From Diphasiastrum complanatum (lineage: Eukaryota > Streptophyta > Lycopodiopsida > Lycopodiales > Lycopodiaceae): DNA of 64,000 nt. Below are positions 13,690-24,902 of the stretch, one piece after another (position 1 is the first letter of the stretch; each line of letters begins with the position of its first letter). The notes under the pieces are model-generated. The model made no database searches. It was not told the DNA's origin and saw only the letters and a program-made list of their open reading frames with translations. The position numbers were made by a program, and so were the translations under genes. The stretch lies in NCBI GenBank assembly GCA_029204225.1, contig CM055112.1, positions 44,852,632 through 44,916,631 on the forward strand, written 5' to 3'.

Positions 13690-14400
13690 GTGCAAATTCG
13701 ACAATTGAAATAGACGTCAAATTCTGACGTCCTCCAAACACGTCGGAATCCGACGTCTGTGCCCACTTAGGCCCGAACAACAGGTGTCAGATGCCGTGGA
13801 CAGGCTTTATGGATTGCCGACGTGGATGTCGGATTCCGACATCCACGTCGGATTACACGTATTTTTTTTTTTGAAAAACTATGGCAGGTCATATCCACGT
13901 CCGAATGTCGAAATCCGACATGTCGGATTCCGACGTGTCTTTCAAAAATTGGTTGCTGCCCATATTTCCCGATCGCTGGAGTCTGATTTTCGGATTTTTA
14001 CTGGGACGTCGGACTTCGACGGATTGACGGATTGCGTTTTGCCATATCTCCATTGTTTTGCAATCTTTGTTTTTCCTTTTGCATGCACTTGATCTTTCAA
14101 TCCTTTGCAATGAAAGTTCTTTTTTCATTTTTCATATCAGATGTCGTGGATAGGCTTTATGGATTGCCGACGTGGACGTCGGATTCCGATGTCCACTTCG
14201 GATTACACGTATTTTTTTTTTGAAAAACTATGGCAGGTCATATCTACATCTGAATGTCGGAATCCGACATGTCGGATTCTGACATGCCTTTCAAAAATTG
14301 ATTGCTGCCCATATTTCCCGATCGCTGGAGTCTGATTTTCGGATTTTTACTGGGACGTCGGACTTCGACGTGTCGGATTGCGACGGATTATGAAATTTTT
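13690..14400 (+). repeat. Palindromic TCGGATTCCGA cluster with a 350 bp tandem duplication
   Basis: Many copies of GTCGGATTCCGAC-like palindromes, often joined through ACATGT or ACGTGG to make larger inverted repeats. The block from about 13785 to 14035 is repeated at about 14135-14390, separated by a 100 bp piece that also occurs at 34260-34360 and 36000-36090. The right arm (31900-32260) has one copy only. ORFs here are by-products of the repeats. Confidence 0.85.
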
Positions 14401-14705
14401 GAACATACGTTCGGACACCCACGTCGGAATCTGCATGATATGTTATTGTGACCAACAAAACCGACCTCATGTACGGGCCAATTTGGTAGATAATTTCTCT
14501 TATGACACCCCAGCCTATGAATCTACTTATGATGAAGGCACTAATAACACATACATAGATGAGGCATCTACCTCCTATCCGAATAATCAATATCATTCGG
14601 AGGAGCAAGCCAACCAAGAGGCTTATGCAATTTTTCTTTCATCCCTTCAGAAGAGATGCTTTGTATGTGGAGAAACCACTCACTTTCAAAGTGAATTTAG
14701 ACTAC
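14378..14705 (+). pseudogene. Gag-like fragment with a zinc-knuckle motif
   Basis: The open frame reads MICYCDQQNRPHVRANLVDN, an acidic linker (YDTPAYESTYDEGTNN), then RCFVCGETTHFQSEFRLL. The spacing C-X2-C-X4-H-X4-F is that of a retroviral-type CCHC knuckle with its last cysteine replaced by Phe. It ends where a gypsy-type LTR begins (14706), so the LTR probably landed in it. The right copy (31634-31900) carries a one-base deletion. Confidence 0.5.
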
Positions 14706-16136
14706 TGTTGGATCTTCGGCATCCACACCGGCTATGGCTCCAACTAGCTTGACTATGGCAGTCTCCCAACTAGTCTACATTATGGCTTCTCCAACTAGCT
14801 TGGATATGGATGCAAGAAAGATAGTCATGAGCATGGTGGTGAGTATTCTGATGGGTAAGATCCACTCTTCTCTCTTTTCTCTCCTTAGTTTCTAACAAAT
14901 GACGGCTTAACCTAAAAGATAAATCCCTAAACTAAATCTCATCCTCTAAGGCTTACCCTACTCACCTCTTCTAGGATTTTTGTAGTTGACGAAAGTCGTT
15001 GCAAAAATCAGGGAATGACTCGTATAGTTGTGTGAGTTATTTCGGACCTAATCAACTCAAATGGACCACAGAGCAAGAAAATGATTGGGGACTCGTACAG
15101 AAAATGACTCGCGGACGGAAACGGACGACTCGCACAGGACTCGCACAGAAGATGACTCGCGCAAAAAAAATGACTCGTGGACGGAAACGGACGACTCGCA
15201 CAGGACTGGCATAGAAGATGACTCGAGCAAAAAAATGACTCGTGGGCGAGAACGGACGACTCGCACAGGACTCGCACAAAAGATGACTTGCGTAAAAAAA
15301 TAACTCGTGGACGGAAACGGACGACTCGCATAGGATTCGCACAGAAGATGCTCGCGCAAAAAAATGATTCGTGGATGGAGACGGAGGACTCGCACCGGAC
15401 TCGCACAGAAGATGACTCGCGCAAAAAAATGACTTGTGGACGGACGACTCGCACAGAACTCGCACTGAACTGGAAGATGACTCGCACATGGTTGAAGGAT
15501 TCCCGAATGAACTAGAAATGACTCGCATAGGGTAACAATTCCAAATATCCGCCCAGACTTGGAAGATCACTCGTACCAGAATATGACTCGCACAAACCTG
15601 TACCCGTGGAGCTAGAACTCGTGGGAATGACTCGCACAGGAAGTACTCGCACACGACTCGAGGTGAAAAATGACTCATACGTGAGAACTTACTCGTACAC
15701 TATGAAAACGACCCGCCCACAAGATGACTCGCACAAGAAGCTCAGTACCGGCACATGCTAAAGTGACTCGTATAAGACGTTCAGTACTCGCACAAACCCG
15801 AAAATGACTCGCACAGGTTTGAAAGGTTCCCAAAAAGAAGTAGAAAATAACTCGCACAGGGAAATAAAATGACTCGTACAAACCTGAAAATGACTCGCAC
15901 AACAAACAACGGTAGACATAATTACTCAAAATTAAAAAAATGACTCGCACACCTGAAAAAATGACTCGCATTGTAGACAGTAGGCTCTCACACACCTGAC
16001 TAAAGATTTATGAACTCGCACACTTGCTAGTTACTAAAGATTTATGAACTTGCACACTTGCTAGTTGGGTTAGGAACAGATGGGAGAAACACCTCTAAAC
16101 ACTTGTGAAAATGCAGCGTTCTGTTCTTTATTGGAA
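14706..16136 (-). mobile_element. Gypsy-type LTR carrying a minisatellite (left)
   Basis: The LTR end TGTTGGATCTTCGGCATCCA (minus-strand end CCAACA) is shared with the LTR at 26272-26981, where a gypsy PBS follows. Here it abuts the zinc-knuckle ORF instead. The outer 270 bp match that LTR; the interior is a large tandem array. The other end is lost at 16136, where copia RT sequence begins. Confidence 0.65.
15085..16020 (-). repeat. GTGCGAGTCATTTT minisatellite (left)
   Basis: Dozens of AAAATGACTCGCAC units on the plus strand. Between 15100 and 15450 they form a higher-order unit of about 63 bp containing GGACGGAAACGGACGACTCG; between 15450 and 16020 they are spaced more irregularly. Because the unit is close to a multiple of three, several frames stay open by chance. 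Those frames are not called as genes. Confidence 0.9.
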
Positions 16137-17602
16137 TAGAAAAATCGTCGACTGCAAATGGGTGTCCAAAAAGAAAATAAAATCAGATGACACCGTTAGC
16201 CATTACAAGTCAAGGCTTGTCACGAAGGGCTACACACAAAGATATGGTGTTGATTATTTCAACACATATTCGCCGATGGTCAAGATGACAAGCAAGCATA
16301 CGACTACTCCTTGCATATGCCACACATCACAATCTGGAAATTCACCAGATTGATGTGGAGACAGCCTTTCTCCACGAAGATCTAGAAGAAGAAATCTTCA
16401 TGAAGCAGCCTGAAGGATTTGAAGAGCCCGACAATCGACAATATGTCTGTCGGTTCCAGAGATGCATTTATGGTCTAAAACAAGCATCACGAGCTTGGTA
16501 CAAGAAGCTCGATAGTCTTTTGAAGTCTCTAGACTTCAATCCTACACAACGGACTATAATGTCTACATAAAAAGAGGAGAAGATTTTGTGATACTGATTA
16601 TTTTCGTGGATGATTCCCTGATGATAGGAAATTCTTTGATGCTGATCAAGGACACAAATAATTAGATTTCTGAAAATTATGAAATCACAGATCTAGGAGA
16701 AGCAACAAAATGCCTCAAGATGGAGATCAGAAGAGATTGAATAAAAGACAAAATACACTTGAGTCAATCTAAGTATGCCAGAAAGGTGCTCAAGCAGTAT
16801 CACATGATGGACTACAAAGAAAAGGCCACACTAATGATAGTTGGAGCCAAGCTAATGAAGCATGATCGCCCAAAAACAGAAGAGGAAGAATAGAAGATGG
16901 AAGGTATACCCTTCCAAAACCTAATTGGTAGTCTGATGTACCTTACAATTTGTACCAGACTTGATCTAGTTTTCTCTATTTATGCCTTAAGCCAATTCTC
17001 TTCCCATCCTGGCGTGTCACATTGGCAAATGACAAAACAAATCCTACAATATCTGAAGGGGACCCAAAATAAAAGATTAACCTACAGTGCAAAAAACGAA
17101 AGAAAAGGATTCGAGCTGCACCATTATAGTGATGCAAGCTGGGCAAGTTGCAAAGATGACAACACTTCCATAACTGGAGGATGTACCATAGCGTGTGGAG
17201 CTACAATCAACTGGATATGCAAAAAGCAAACCTTGGTAGCTCAATCTTCTTGCGAAGCTGAATACGTCGCAGCTTCAAAGGTGGCGAACAAGGTAGTGTG
17301 GTTGCAGATGATGTTGGAGGCAATCAGGATACCACAACGAGGACCATGCACGATGATGATGAACTCTCAAAGTGCCATTTATCTGTCCCAAGATCTAGTT
17401 TTTCATTCAAAGACAAAACACATACCTCTGAAGTAACATAACATTCGAGATTTGATCTCGAAAGGAGAGCTCCAGGTCCAGTACATAGAATCTGGAGACA
17501 TGATTGCAGATCTACTCACGAAGCCGCTCGACAAGCCACTCTTCGCAAAGAAAAGAAACACAATTGGATTACACATGCAAAACTGCAAGGTTCAAAAGGG
17601 AG
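16137..17602 (+). pseudogene. Copia pol 3' part, copy 1 (RT and RNase H)
   Basis: Reads IVDCKWVSKKKIKSDDTVSH, then ARLVTKGYTQ-type RT residues, MKQPEGFEEPDNRQYVCRFQ, YGLKQASRAWYKKLDSLL and the RT active region LIIFVDDSLMIGNS. After a stop comes an RNase H frame (16897-17436: SLMYLTICTRLDLVFSIYAL, HYSDASWASC, LVAQSSCEAEYVAASK). This is the usual end of a copia polyprotein, with frameshifts and stops (for example TGA in RRD-IKD, TAG in EEE-KME). It is the same sequence as 20718-22174. Confidence 0.9.
17591..17602 (+). promoter_or_regulatory. Polypurine tract of copia copy 1
   Basis: TTCAAAAGGGAG lies immediately upstream of the LTR start TGTCATGAAC; the polypurine tract primes plus-strand synthesis. 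Confidence 0.7.
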
Positions 17603-18000
17603 TGTCATGAACTCCTGCAACTTTGCCACGACACGAAAACAAAACGAAGGTCGAATGGCGATCAATTCACGAAAGTCAATGGACCTCAAAAATTTAAGAC
17701 ACGAAGCGAAGCGAAACTTAAAGGTCGAATGATTCGCGAAAGTCAAACATGCCTCCAGGACCAAAAAGACAAAGACACGACATGAAACGAAAGAAACAAA
17801 AGAAAGTCTTTCGCGCTGCCAACTGGCAACTCAACGGGCGTGGATTCTTAAACTTAATGCCCAGTTGAAACAGCTAGCAGTAATAGAGAGTAACTGATTA
17901 GTTGATTAGCGTTATCTACTCTTGTGATTCTCTATTTAGCTATCTTGTAAACTCCACACAATGGAGATATAAACTATTTTTTTCTGAATCAAAACACACA
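17603..18000 (+). mobile_element. Copia 3' LTR, family D, copy 1
   Basis: Starts TGTCATGAACTCCTGCAACT after a polypurine tract and ends around CAAAACACACA, about 400 bp. It is repeated at 22175-22572. Identity with the second copy continues past the LTR into unrelated flanking DNA, showing segmental duplication rather than two insertions. Confidence 0.7.
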
Positions 18001-18059
18001 CGGAGAATATGCATGAGTAGAGCATAAAAGAAAAAGACTAGAAACAAAATAGCTGTGCA

Positions 18060-18346
18060 CGAAAGTCGACCTGGTTCTTTTCGGCCTACTCATGCTGGAT
18101 TGCCACCTGCAAGTCTTGCTAGAGATGTGTAAGCTCCGCTCGCAACCTGGTATTGCTGGTTGCCAATTCCAGTACACTATCATCCAAAGTTGATTTGGCC
18201 GTTACCAAATCTTGGAGGACAGTTCCCAAGGTCTGGTAGGCCGTGGTAACATCTGTTGGCCCATCGGCCGATGTGATGCTGCTTGTTGGTGGGCCTTGTT
18301 GAGGTGTCACCCCAGGTAGTACACCGTCATCATGTGTGGTGCCCAC
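18060..18346 (-). pseudogene. Unknown coiled-coil-like ORF fragment, copy 1
   Basis: The minus strand reads GVLPGVTPQQGPPTSSITSA, then TTAYQTLGTVLQDLVTAKST and LATSNTRLRAELTHL, a heptad-like helical end. Same as the longer copy at 22640-23080 but truncated at 18346. Not recognised. Confidence 0.4.
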
Positions 18347-18799
18347 TTATGTACGTAATTTTCATTATTCCAGATGGTTTTTGATCAATCTAGATTTTCC
18401 AATTTTGGCAAGTCTTCACACTCCTCAAATTTAGCTTGATCTATCTACAACTCTCTTTGTTTGATGAATCGATACTTTAGAAGTGTCTAAAAAATCCAGT
18501 TACAAACAAGATACTTTTGAGACTCCAATAGAGAAAATGATGTCCATGAAGGATCTTTCACCATCTCTTAAAGGATCTCTTACAAGATGTTCCACAAATG
18601 TGTCTATATACATGTAGCACACTTCAAAAACTATACATCATGCCAAGCCATGGATTCCAAGGCATTTTGTGCACTTGAAGACACATCAATTAAACTATTA
18701 AGCGCATACATAATATTGCCAAAGACAACTTGCCTTGCTTGATCCATATGATTGAGCCTGTCAGAAATGGTGAACTCCTGTAACTTTGTCGCGACGCGA
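18347..18799. other. Unassigned spacer with a copia LTR start fragment
   Basis: 18347-18756 gives no supportable gene. From about 18757, GTCAGAAATGGTGAACTCCTGTAACTTTGTCGCGACGCGAAG (positions 18759-18800) resembles the first 40 bp of the family-D LTR. It is joined directly to a zinc-knuckle coding region, indicating an internal deletion of LTR, PBS and most of gag. Confidence 0.5.
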
Positions 18800-19400
18800 A
18801 GTCCTCAAATCAACAATCTTCTTCATGTGATCACTGTCACAAACTAGGCCATACAGCCAACAAATGCTGATTTAATTCAGTAATACCTTATATGCATGCA
18901 AGAAGAAGGGGCACTCTGCATACGATTGCAGATTCAACCCAAAAAGAAAGAACAAAGCTAAGAAGGCAAATGTTGCAGAGTCATTCAAGGGTGCAGATAG
19001 AGGTGATGAAGCCTTCACAATTTTTGATGAAGCTTCAACGAGCTACACTGAACATGACTACGATGTAGTCATTGATTTAGGAGCAACATCACACATTACC
19101 TGCAACAAGAAAATCTTGTTCCACTTCAAAGAACTCGAAAATAACAAAGCAGTGATTCTAGGTGATGGGAGCACTCTACAGTTGCAAATATTGTTAGGGC
19201 AAGTAGAGCTGCCAGGAGCACTCTACGTGTCTTCACTGAGAAAAGTTTTGGTATCAGTCTCCAAGATGGCGGATCTTGGAATTTGAGTTTTGTTCGATGG
19301 CAATACATGCCGCATGATCGAGAAAAATACAAACAAATTGCTAAGATTGGATGCAGAGAAGAAAATCTCTACCAAGCTATTAAATGCAACATAATAAATA
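18800..19400 (+). pseudogene. Copia gag zinc knuckle and protease
   Basis: SSCDHCHKLGHTANKC is a CX2CX4HX4C knuckle, followed by a stop. The protease region DYDVVIDLGATSHITCNKKI has DLGA in place of the catalytic D-S/T-G-A. The usual tail LPGALYVSSLRKVLVSVSKM follows. A stop after ADLGI interrupts it. The altered active site and the stops mean it is inactive. Confidence 0.85.
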
Positions 19401-19439
19401 AAAGCCAAGATAATCAACAACTCTGATAGCATATTAAAT

Positions 19440-20030
19440 GCATCAGAGAATGAAGATCAGCTTTGGCACAAAAGAATGTATCATTTGAATATGAGGAGCC
19501 TGTATGACATGTGTAAGAAAAACATAGTCATAGGTCTAAAGATATCAAGACCTGATACTGGGTTCTGTGAAGCTTGTCAGAAAGGCAAACAACATCGGAA
19601 TCCATTCACACATGAGGGAAGAAGAGCCAAAGAAGTTCTTGAGCTCGTCCACTCAGATGTCTGTGAACCGATGAAAATGGATCCACTCTCAAGATCGAGG
19701 TATTTTCTGACGTTCATAGATGACTACAGTCGGATGAAGACGATCTACTACCTAAAGAAGAAATCTGAAGTGTTTGATTTCTTCAAGAAGTTTGTGGCAT
19801 TTGTAGAGCGACAAACCTCAAAAAGGATACAGATCATCAGATTTGACAATGGAGGTGAGTACAAGAGCCAAGAATTTTCAAAATTTCGCCAAGAACAAGG
19901 GATCGAACATCAGTTCACTCCTACGTACACACCAGAATATAATGGTGTTGCAGAAAGAAGAAACATGATCCTAGTCAAAGAAGTCAGATGCATGATGGCA
20001 CAAGCTCAATTGCGAAGTCAATTCTAGACT
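19440..20030 (+). pseudogene. Copia GAG-pre-integrase and integrase core
   Basis: LWHKRMYHLNMRSLYDMC and FCEACQKGKQHRNPF form the zinc-binding pre-integrase (HX..HX..CXXC). Then HSDVCEPMKM (first D), IIRFDNGGEYKS (second D) and EYNGVAERRN (E) give the DDE core of rve integrases, all three acidic residues present. The frame is open for 183 codons, then stops in place of W (TAG in SQF-TEA). Integrase would insert the cDNA into the genome. Confidence 0.9.
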
Positions 20031-20700
20031 GAGGCAATAGTTGCAACTGTACATTTGCAAAACAAATCAACAACGATAGCGCTGGAAAATAAAACACCGT
20101 ATGAGATGTGGACAGGTAGAAAGTCTGATCTATCATACGTACAAGTGTTTGCTTGTGCAGCATACAAGCACATTCTAAAAGGAAAAAGAAACAAGATCGA
20201 TGATAAATCAGAGCAAACGATCATGGTCGGGTACTCGAACGGAACATAAGTGTACAGACTCTACAACCCAACTACGAAAAAGGTTGTTTCGAGTAGAGAT
20301 GTGAAGTTCGATGAGTCCACATTCCTTGGACTAAAAGATGAAAGAGACCACGAGATCTTTACACTACTACCAATTCAAGAGACAGATCGAAGATAGGCGT
20401 CAAATCAGAATGTTGAGCCACAGATTCTAGAGCAGCAAGAAACAGAAGATCAACCCCACGAACAAGAAATGTTCGAGCAGCGACGAAACAAACCCAAAAG
20501 GTCAACAAAACAAAGAAGATCTCCAAACTGTTACGCTGACAATCTTCAGTGGAGCGAAGACATGCAATTCGAATACTGCAGCTTCACTGAAGAGCCAACA
20601 ATATATCAAGAAGCTGTCCAGAGTCCAAACGGAGAATTCTGAAAGCAGGCAATGCCAGAAGAGATCAAGTCGATGAGGCGAAACGAGGCATGGACACTGG
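20031..20700 (+). pseudogene. Copia integrase C-terminal region
   Basis: Contains NKTPYEMWTGRKSDLSYVQV, ACAAYKHI and TIMVGYSNGT, then a stop, VYRLYNPTTKKVVSSRDVKF, the canonical copia integrase tail, and an acidic linker (EQQETEDQPHEQE). Several stops (TAA for Q after NGT, TAG in TDRR-ASNQ, TGA in NGEF-KQA). Confidence 0.85.
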
Positions 20701-22174
20701 AGCCACTACTAGAAAATAGAAAGATCGTCGACTGCAAATGGGTGTACAAAAAGAAAATGAAATCAGATGACACCGTTGGCCATTACAAGGCAAGGCTTGT
20801 TACGAAGGGCTACACACAAAGATATGGTGTTGATTATTTCAACACATATTCGTCGATGGTCAAGATGACAAGCATACGACTACTCCTTGCATATGCCACA
20901 CAGCACAATCTGGAAATTCACTAGATTGATGTGTAGACAACCTTTCTCCAAGGAGATCTAGAAGAAGAAATCTTCATGAAGCAGCCTGAAGGATTTGAAG
21001 AGCCCGACAATCAACAATATATCTGTCGGTTGCAGAGATGCATTTATGGTTTAAAACAAACATCACAAGCTTGGTACAAGAAGCTCAATAGTCTTCTGAA
21101 GTCTCTAGACTTCAATCCTACACAACGGACTATAAGTACATAAAAAGAGGAGAAGATTTTGTGATACTGATTATTTTCGTGGATGATTCCCTGATGATAG
21201 GAAATTCTTTGATGCTGATCAAGGACACGAAGAATCATATTTCTGAAAATTATGAAATCACAGATCTAGGAGAAGCAACAAAATGCCTTAGGATGGAGAT
21301 CAGAAGAGATTGAATAAAAGACAAAATACACTTGAGTCAGTCTAAGTATGCCAGAAAGGTGCTCAAGCAGTATCACATGATGGACTACAAAGAAAAGGCC
21401 ACACTAATGATAGTTGGAGCCAAGTTGATGAAGCAGGATTGTCCAAAAACAGAAGAGGAAGAATAGAAGATGGAAGGTATACCCTTCCAAAACCTAATCG
21501 GTAGTCTGATGTACCTTACAATTTGTACCAGACTTGATCTAGTTTTCTCTATTTATGCCTTAAGCCAATTCTCTTCCCATCCTGGCGTGTCACATTGGCA
21601 AATGACAAAACAAATCCTACAATATCTGAAGGGGACCCAAAATAAAAGATTAACCTACAGTGCAAAAAACGAAAGAAAAGGATTCGAGCTGCACCATTAT
21701 AGTGATGCAAGCTGGGCAAGTTGCAAAGATGACAACACTTCCATAACTGGAGGATGTACCATAGCGTGTGGAGCTACAATCAACTGGATATGCAAAAAGC
21801 AAACCTTGGTAGCTCAATCTTCTTGCGAAGCTGAATACGTTGCAGTTTCAAAGGTGGGGAACAAGGTAGTGTGGTTGCAGATGATGTTGGAGGCAATCAG
21901 GATACCACAATGAGGACCATGCACGATGATGATGAACTCTCAAAGTGTTATTTATCTGTCCCAAGATCTAGTTTTCCATTCAAAGACAAAACACATACCT
22001 CTGAAGTACCATCACATTCGAGATTTGATCTCGAAAGGAGAGCTCCAGGTCCAGTACATAAAATCTGGAGACATGATTGCAGATTGCTCATGAAGCCGCT
22101 CGACAAGCCACTCTTCGCAAAGCAAAGAAAGACAATTGGATTACATGTGCAAAACTGCAAGGTTCAAAAGGGAG
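20652..22174 (+). pseudogene. Copia RT and RNase H, copy 2
   Basis: EAWTLEPLLENRKIVDCKWV and HYKARLVTKGYTQRYGVDYF open the RT. FMKQPEGFEEPDNQ, YGLKQTSQAWYKKL and IIFVDDSLMIGN (the catalytic V-D-D) follow. RNase H is at 21470-21913 (HYSDASWASCKD, SSCEAEYVAVSK). There are many in-frame stops, several explained by C-to-T changes (CAG to TAG at HxIDV and EEExKME, CGA to TGA at RRDxIKD and PQxGPC). From 20718 on it matches 16137-17602 almost base for base. Confidence 0.9.
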
Positions 22175-22915
22175 TGTCATGAACTCCTGCAACTTTGCCA
22201 CAACGCGAAAACAAAACGAAGGTTGAATGGTGAACAATTCACGAAAGTCAATGGACCTCAAAAACCTAAGACACGAAGCGAAGCGAAACTCGAAGGTCGA
22301 ACGATTCGCGAAAGTCAAACATGCCTCCAGGACCAAAAAGACAAAGACACGACACGAAATGAAAGAAACAAAAGAAAGTCTTTCGTGCTGCCAGCTGGAA
22401 GCTCAACAGGCGTGGAGTCTTAAACCTAATGCCCAGTTGAAACGGATAGCGGTAATAGAGAGTAACTGATTAGTTGATTAGCGTTATCTACTCTTGTGAT
22501 TCTCTATTTAGCTATCTTGTAAACTCCACACAATGGAGATATAAACTATTTTTTTCTGGATCAAAATACACACGGAGAATATGCGTGAGTAGAGCAGAAA
22601 AGAAAAAGACTAGAAACTAAATAGTTGTGCACGAAAGTCGACCTGGTTCTTTTCGGCCTACTCATGCTGGATTGCCACCTGCAAGTCTTGCTAGAGATGT
22701 GTAAGCTCCGCTCGCAACCTGGTATTACTGGTTGCCAATTCCACTACACCATTGTCCAAAGTTGATTTGGCCGTTACCAAATCTTGGAGGACAGTTCCCA
22801 AGGTCTGGTAGGCCGTGGTAACATCTGTTGGCCCATCGGCCGATGTTACGCTGCTTTTTGGTGGGCCTTGTTGAGGTGTCACCCCAGGTAGTACACCGTC
22901 GTCATCGTCATCTTC
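20718..22915 (+). repeat. 2.2 kb direct repeat, unit 2
   Basis: Counterpart of 16137-18346. The copies split after GTACACCGTC: unit 2 continues an open frame (GATGATGATGAC on the minus strand), while unit 1 changes to unrelated DNA, so unit 2 is closer to the original context. Confidence 0.85.
22175..22572 (+). mobile_element. Copia 3' LTR, family D, copy 2
   Basis: TGTCATGAACTCCTGCAACT follows a GGTTCAAAAGGGAG polypurine tract. It matches 17603-18000 throughout. Confidence 0.7.
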
Positions 22916-23080
22916 TATTATAAATTCTTGCATCATCACGTTGTCTGGTGCAGTGGGGTCAGCACACTGAGGTGAGGCGATGTACTCTATTGGCATGAAC
23001 GCATCATCATCCAATGGTTTGTCGGACTCGTCATTCGAAATAGATGGAGGTGTGTAGAGAGAGCGTGTTGGAGGTTTGCG
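22640..23080 (-). pseudogene. Unknown ORF with coiled-coil end, longer copy
   Basis: The minus-strand frame runs DCLGIRKPPTRSLYTPPSIS, NDESDKPLDDDAFMPIEYIA, DPTAPDNVMMQEFIIEDDDD, then a Pro/Ser/Thr linker and a helical segment (TLGTVLQDLVTAKSTLDNGV, TSNTRLRAELTHL). Stops follow THL and IQHE. Composition (acidic linker, C-terminal coiled coil) resembles a retroelement gag or ORF1 product, but no domain is recognised. Confidence 0.4.
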
Positions 23081-24480
23081 GATCCCAAGACAATCCTAGC
23101 CCTAGTTAATAAGTGAGAGGGATTTGGCACTCTGCGTTTGTAAGTCCACCAACCTGATGATCACATAGATATTCCATTAATTAGAAAGTTAATAAAAGGA
23201 CTTTAGGCCTTTTTGTGGGATTTCCTAATGTTGCAGCGTCTAAAAGTCAAGTTAGTGAATAAAATAGGAATTCCCACCAAAATTCAATTTCAAATTGGGT
23301 TTCTTCAATTAATGAATGGGTTCCCACTCCTTTTTAAATTTGAGTTAGGGAGGTAGGAATTGGCCAATAGGAATTGAGGCCAAGACCCTCCAATCCACTA
23401 GATAAGTGGTAGTTTCAAATCATTGTACATGTTCTCTTCATTTCAATACAAGCAGGTTGGCCCTCTTATGGAATGGATCAGGAATGTCCTTGCTCTCTAT
23501 CTCTCTTCTTCCATCTCTCATGCTTCTTTTGTATTTGATAATTGTTGGATTTGATGTTTATTGAGATTGAATGTTCTTATGCTTTTTGTGAGAGAGAAGA
23601 GGAAAGAGAAGGGTGAGTTTCTATCATTGTGGATTAGGGTTAATGGATGTAGTGTTAATGTTTAATGGATCTTAGTGTTAGTATGTATATGTTGGATTTG
23701 GAATATGCTATCGCTCTCATGGGAACGAACCTCCGTAGTGTCACAGATAGCTGGTCTCGGACAAGCTTATCATCAAATGCTTGGCTGCCTATTAAAGCTC
23801 CTTACGGTTAGAAATGCTTGGGTATCTATCAGGGGTGTGGTGAGGTGGCGTTAATCCAAAGAACAATGGTTGATGAGAATGTGGAGGTGGTAATGGCGAG
23901 AATGGAGGGATGCTGTTAGTGGTGGTGGTGGATGTGGGAGTGATGGGTGGATCAGTGGCTTGGGTGGTGGTGACATTAGCTGGTGGATCTAAGTTCCTCC
24001 TGACTGATCTGCATTGTTGTCGTCATCATCATCTAACTCGATTAGGTCCACAACATCAAAGTATGTGGATGTGTCCGTGAGGACGTGGACTTGTTGGGCC
24101 TGTTCCTGCTAGGGACTATTGTTGTGTCCTTGGGAATGATATTCCCATCTCCCTCCCTTCCCAAAATTTGTGCCGATGGTGAAGTTGGTGGTGTTGGAGT
24201 TGTAAGTAGTATGGGGGGAGTTGTAACCGAACCTTTTTGCATCGCCGGCGCCTAAGGGTCCACATCACCAACGTGTGGCTCGTCGCTATGCCATTTGGTC
24301 AGTTTGACGACAACTATGCCTTGAGTTTCATGTGTGGCTTGTCTTTGCCTTTGGTTACCTTTTGTGGACGGATTTTGAGTTGGCTTTCGGGTGCTTTCGG
24401 GTTGGTTGGGATTCCAGTTTTCTTAAAGTCTGAAAGGTTAAGCTTGTTACATATCCAAGCTAGTTGGAAAATCCATAGCG
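23081..24480. other. Unassigned spacer DNA
   Basis: 23140-23470 resembles, loosely, the promoter-bearing segment at 28500-28850 (GCCAATAGGAATTGAGG versus GCCAATAAGATTGAGGG). 23880-24000 is rich in GGTGGT. A minus-strand frame at 24042-24242 (SVTTPPILLTTPTPPTSPSA) is low-complexity Pro/Thr. No confident gene. Confidence 0.4.
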
Positions 24481-24902
24481 TAGACTAGTTGAGAGACTGC
24501 CATAGTCAAGCTAGTTGGAGCCATAGCCGGTGTGGATTTTCTTGCTTTTGTAATGTAAAAGTTATCTTTTGTAGTGTTTTAAAGTATCAAGCTTCATGCA
24601 CAACCACGCTTCTTGCTTTTTTCTTGAAAAAGGCCTTTGCAGGCATTTATGATCTTAACAGTTTCTGATTTTCACCAAGGTTTGATTTTTACACTACTCG
24701 TGCATTACTCGCCCAGCCTATCCTACTCGTATCCCCTATGGATTTCTTTGTCAGTCTTCATCAAATCTCCATTTCGCATTGGATAGAGTTAGTCGAATGA
24801 CTTCTATTTTGGAAGGAATGCGCTGACTTTTATGTGATTTTCTTGCTGTCAGACGTGAGAACACAATTGCTTGACAGGTATTTGTGCGATGGTGGGCCGC
24901 AT
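24481..24902 (+). mobile_element. Deleted gypsy 5' end (LTR edge, leader, gag scrap)
   Basis: GGAGCCATAGCCGGTGTGGA (LTR) jumps straight to the leader TTTTCTTGCTTTTGTAATGT found at 27030, skipping the LTR end and PBS. It continues to CCCCTATGGATTTC (as at 27265) and then to a scrap (24805-24900) of the gag-like frame WKECADFYVIFLLSDVR. Three internal deletions relative to 26900-27750. Confidence 0.7.

Larger units (their letters stand above)
16137..18346 (+). repeat. 2.2 kb direct repeat, unit 1
   Basis: Copia RT to LTR plus about 340 bp of flanking unknown ORF. Repeated at about 20718-22915. The unit includes DNA beyond the LTR, so it arose by segmental duplication. Confidence 0.85.

Noticed and set aside
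13784-14335. ORFs over the TCGGATTCCGA palindromes (GLPTWMSDSDIHVGLHVFFF and similar)
   Set aside because: They follow the tandem duplication and palindromes; no domain, and equivalent frames occur on both strands.
14698-14710. Target site duplication for the minisatellite LTR
   Set aside because: ACTAC/GTAGT flanks one end, but the other LTR end is lost at the arm edge, so no pair can be shown.
15008-15995. Long ORFs on both strands in the CGAGTCA arrays (also 30298-31381), rich in repeated SRPFPSTSHFF-like segments
   Set aside because: The unit is close to a multiple of three and lacks stops; several overlapping frames are open at once, with no start context or domain.
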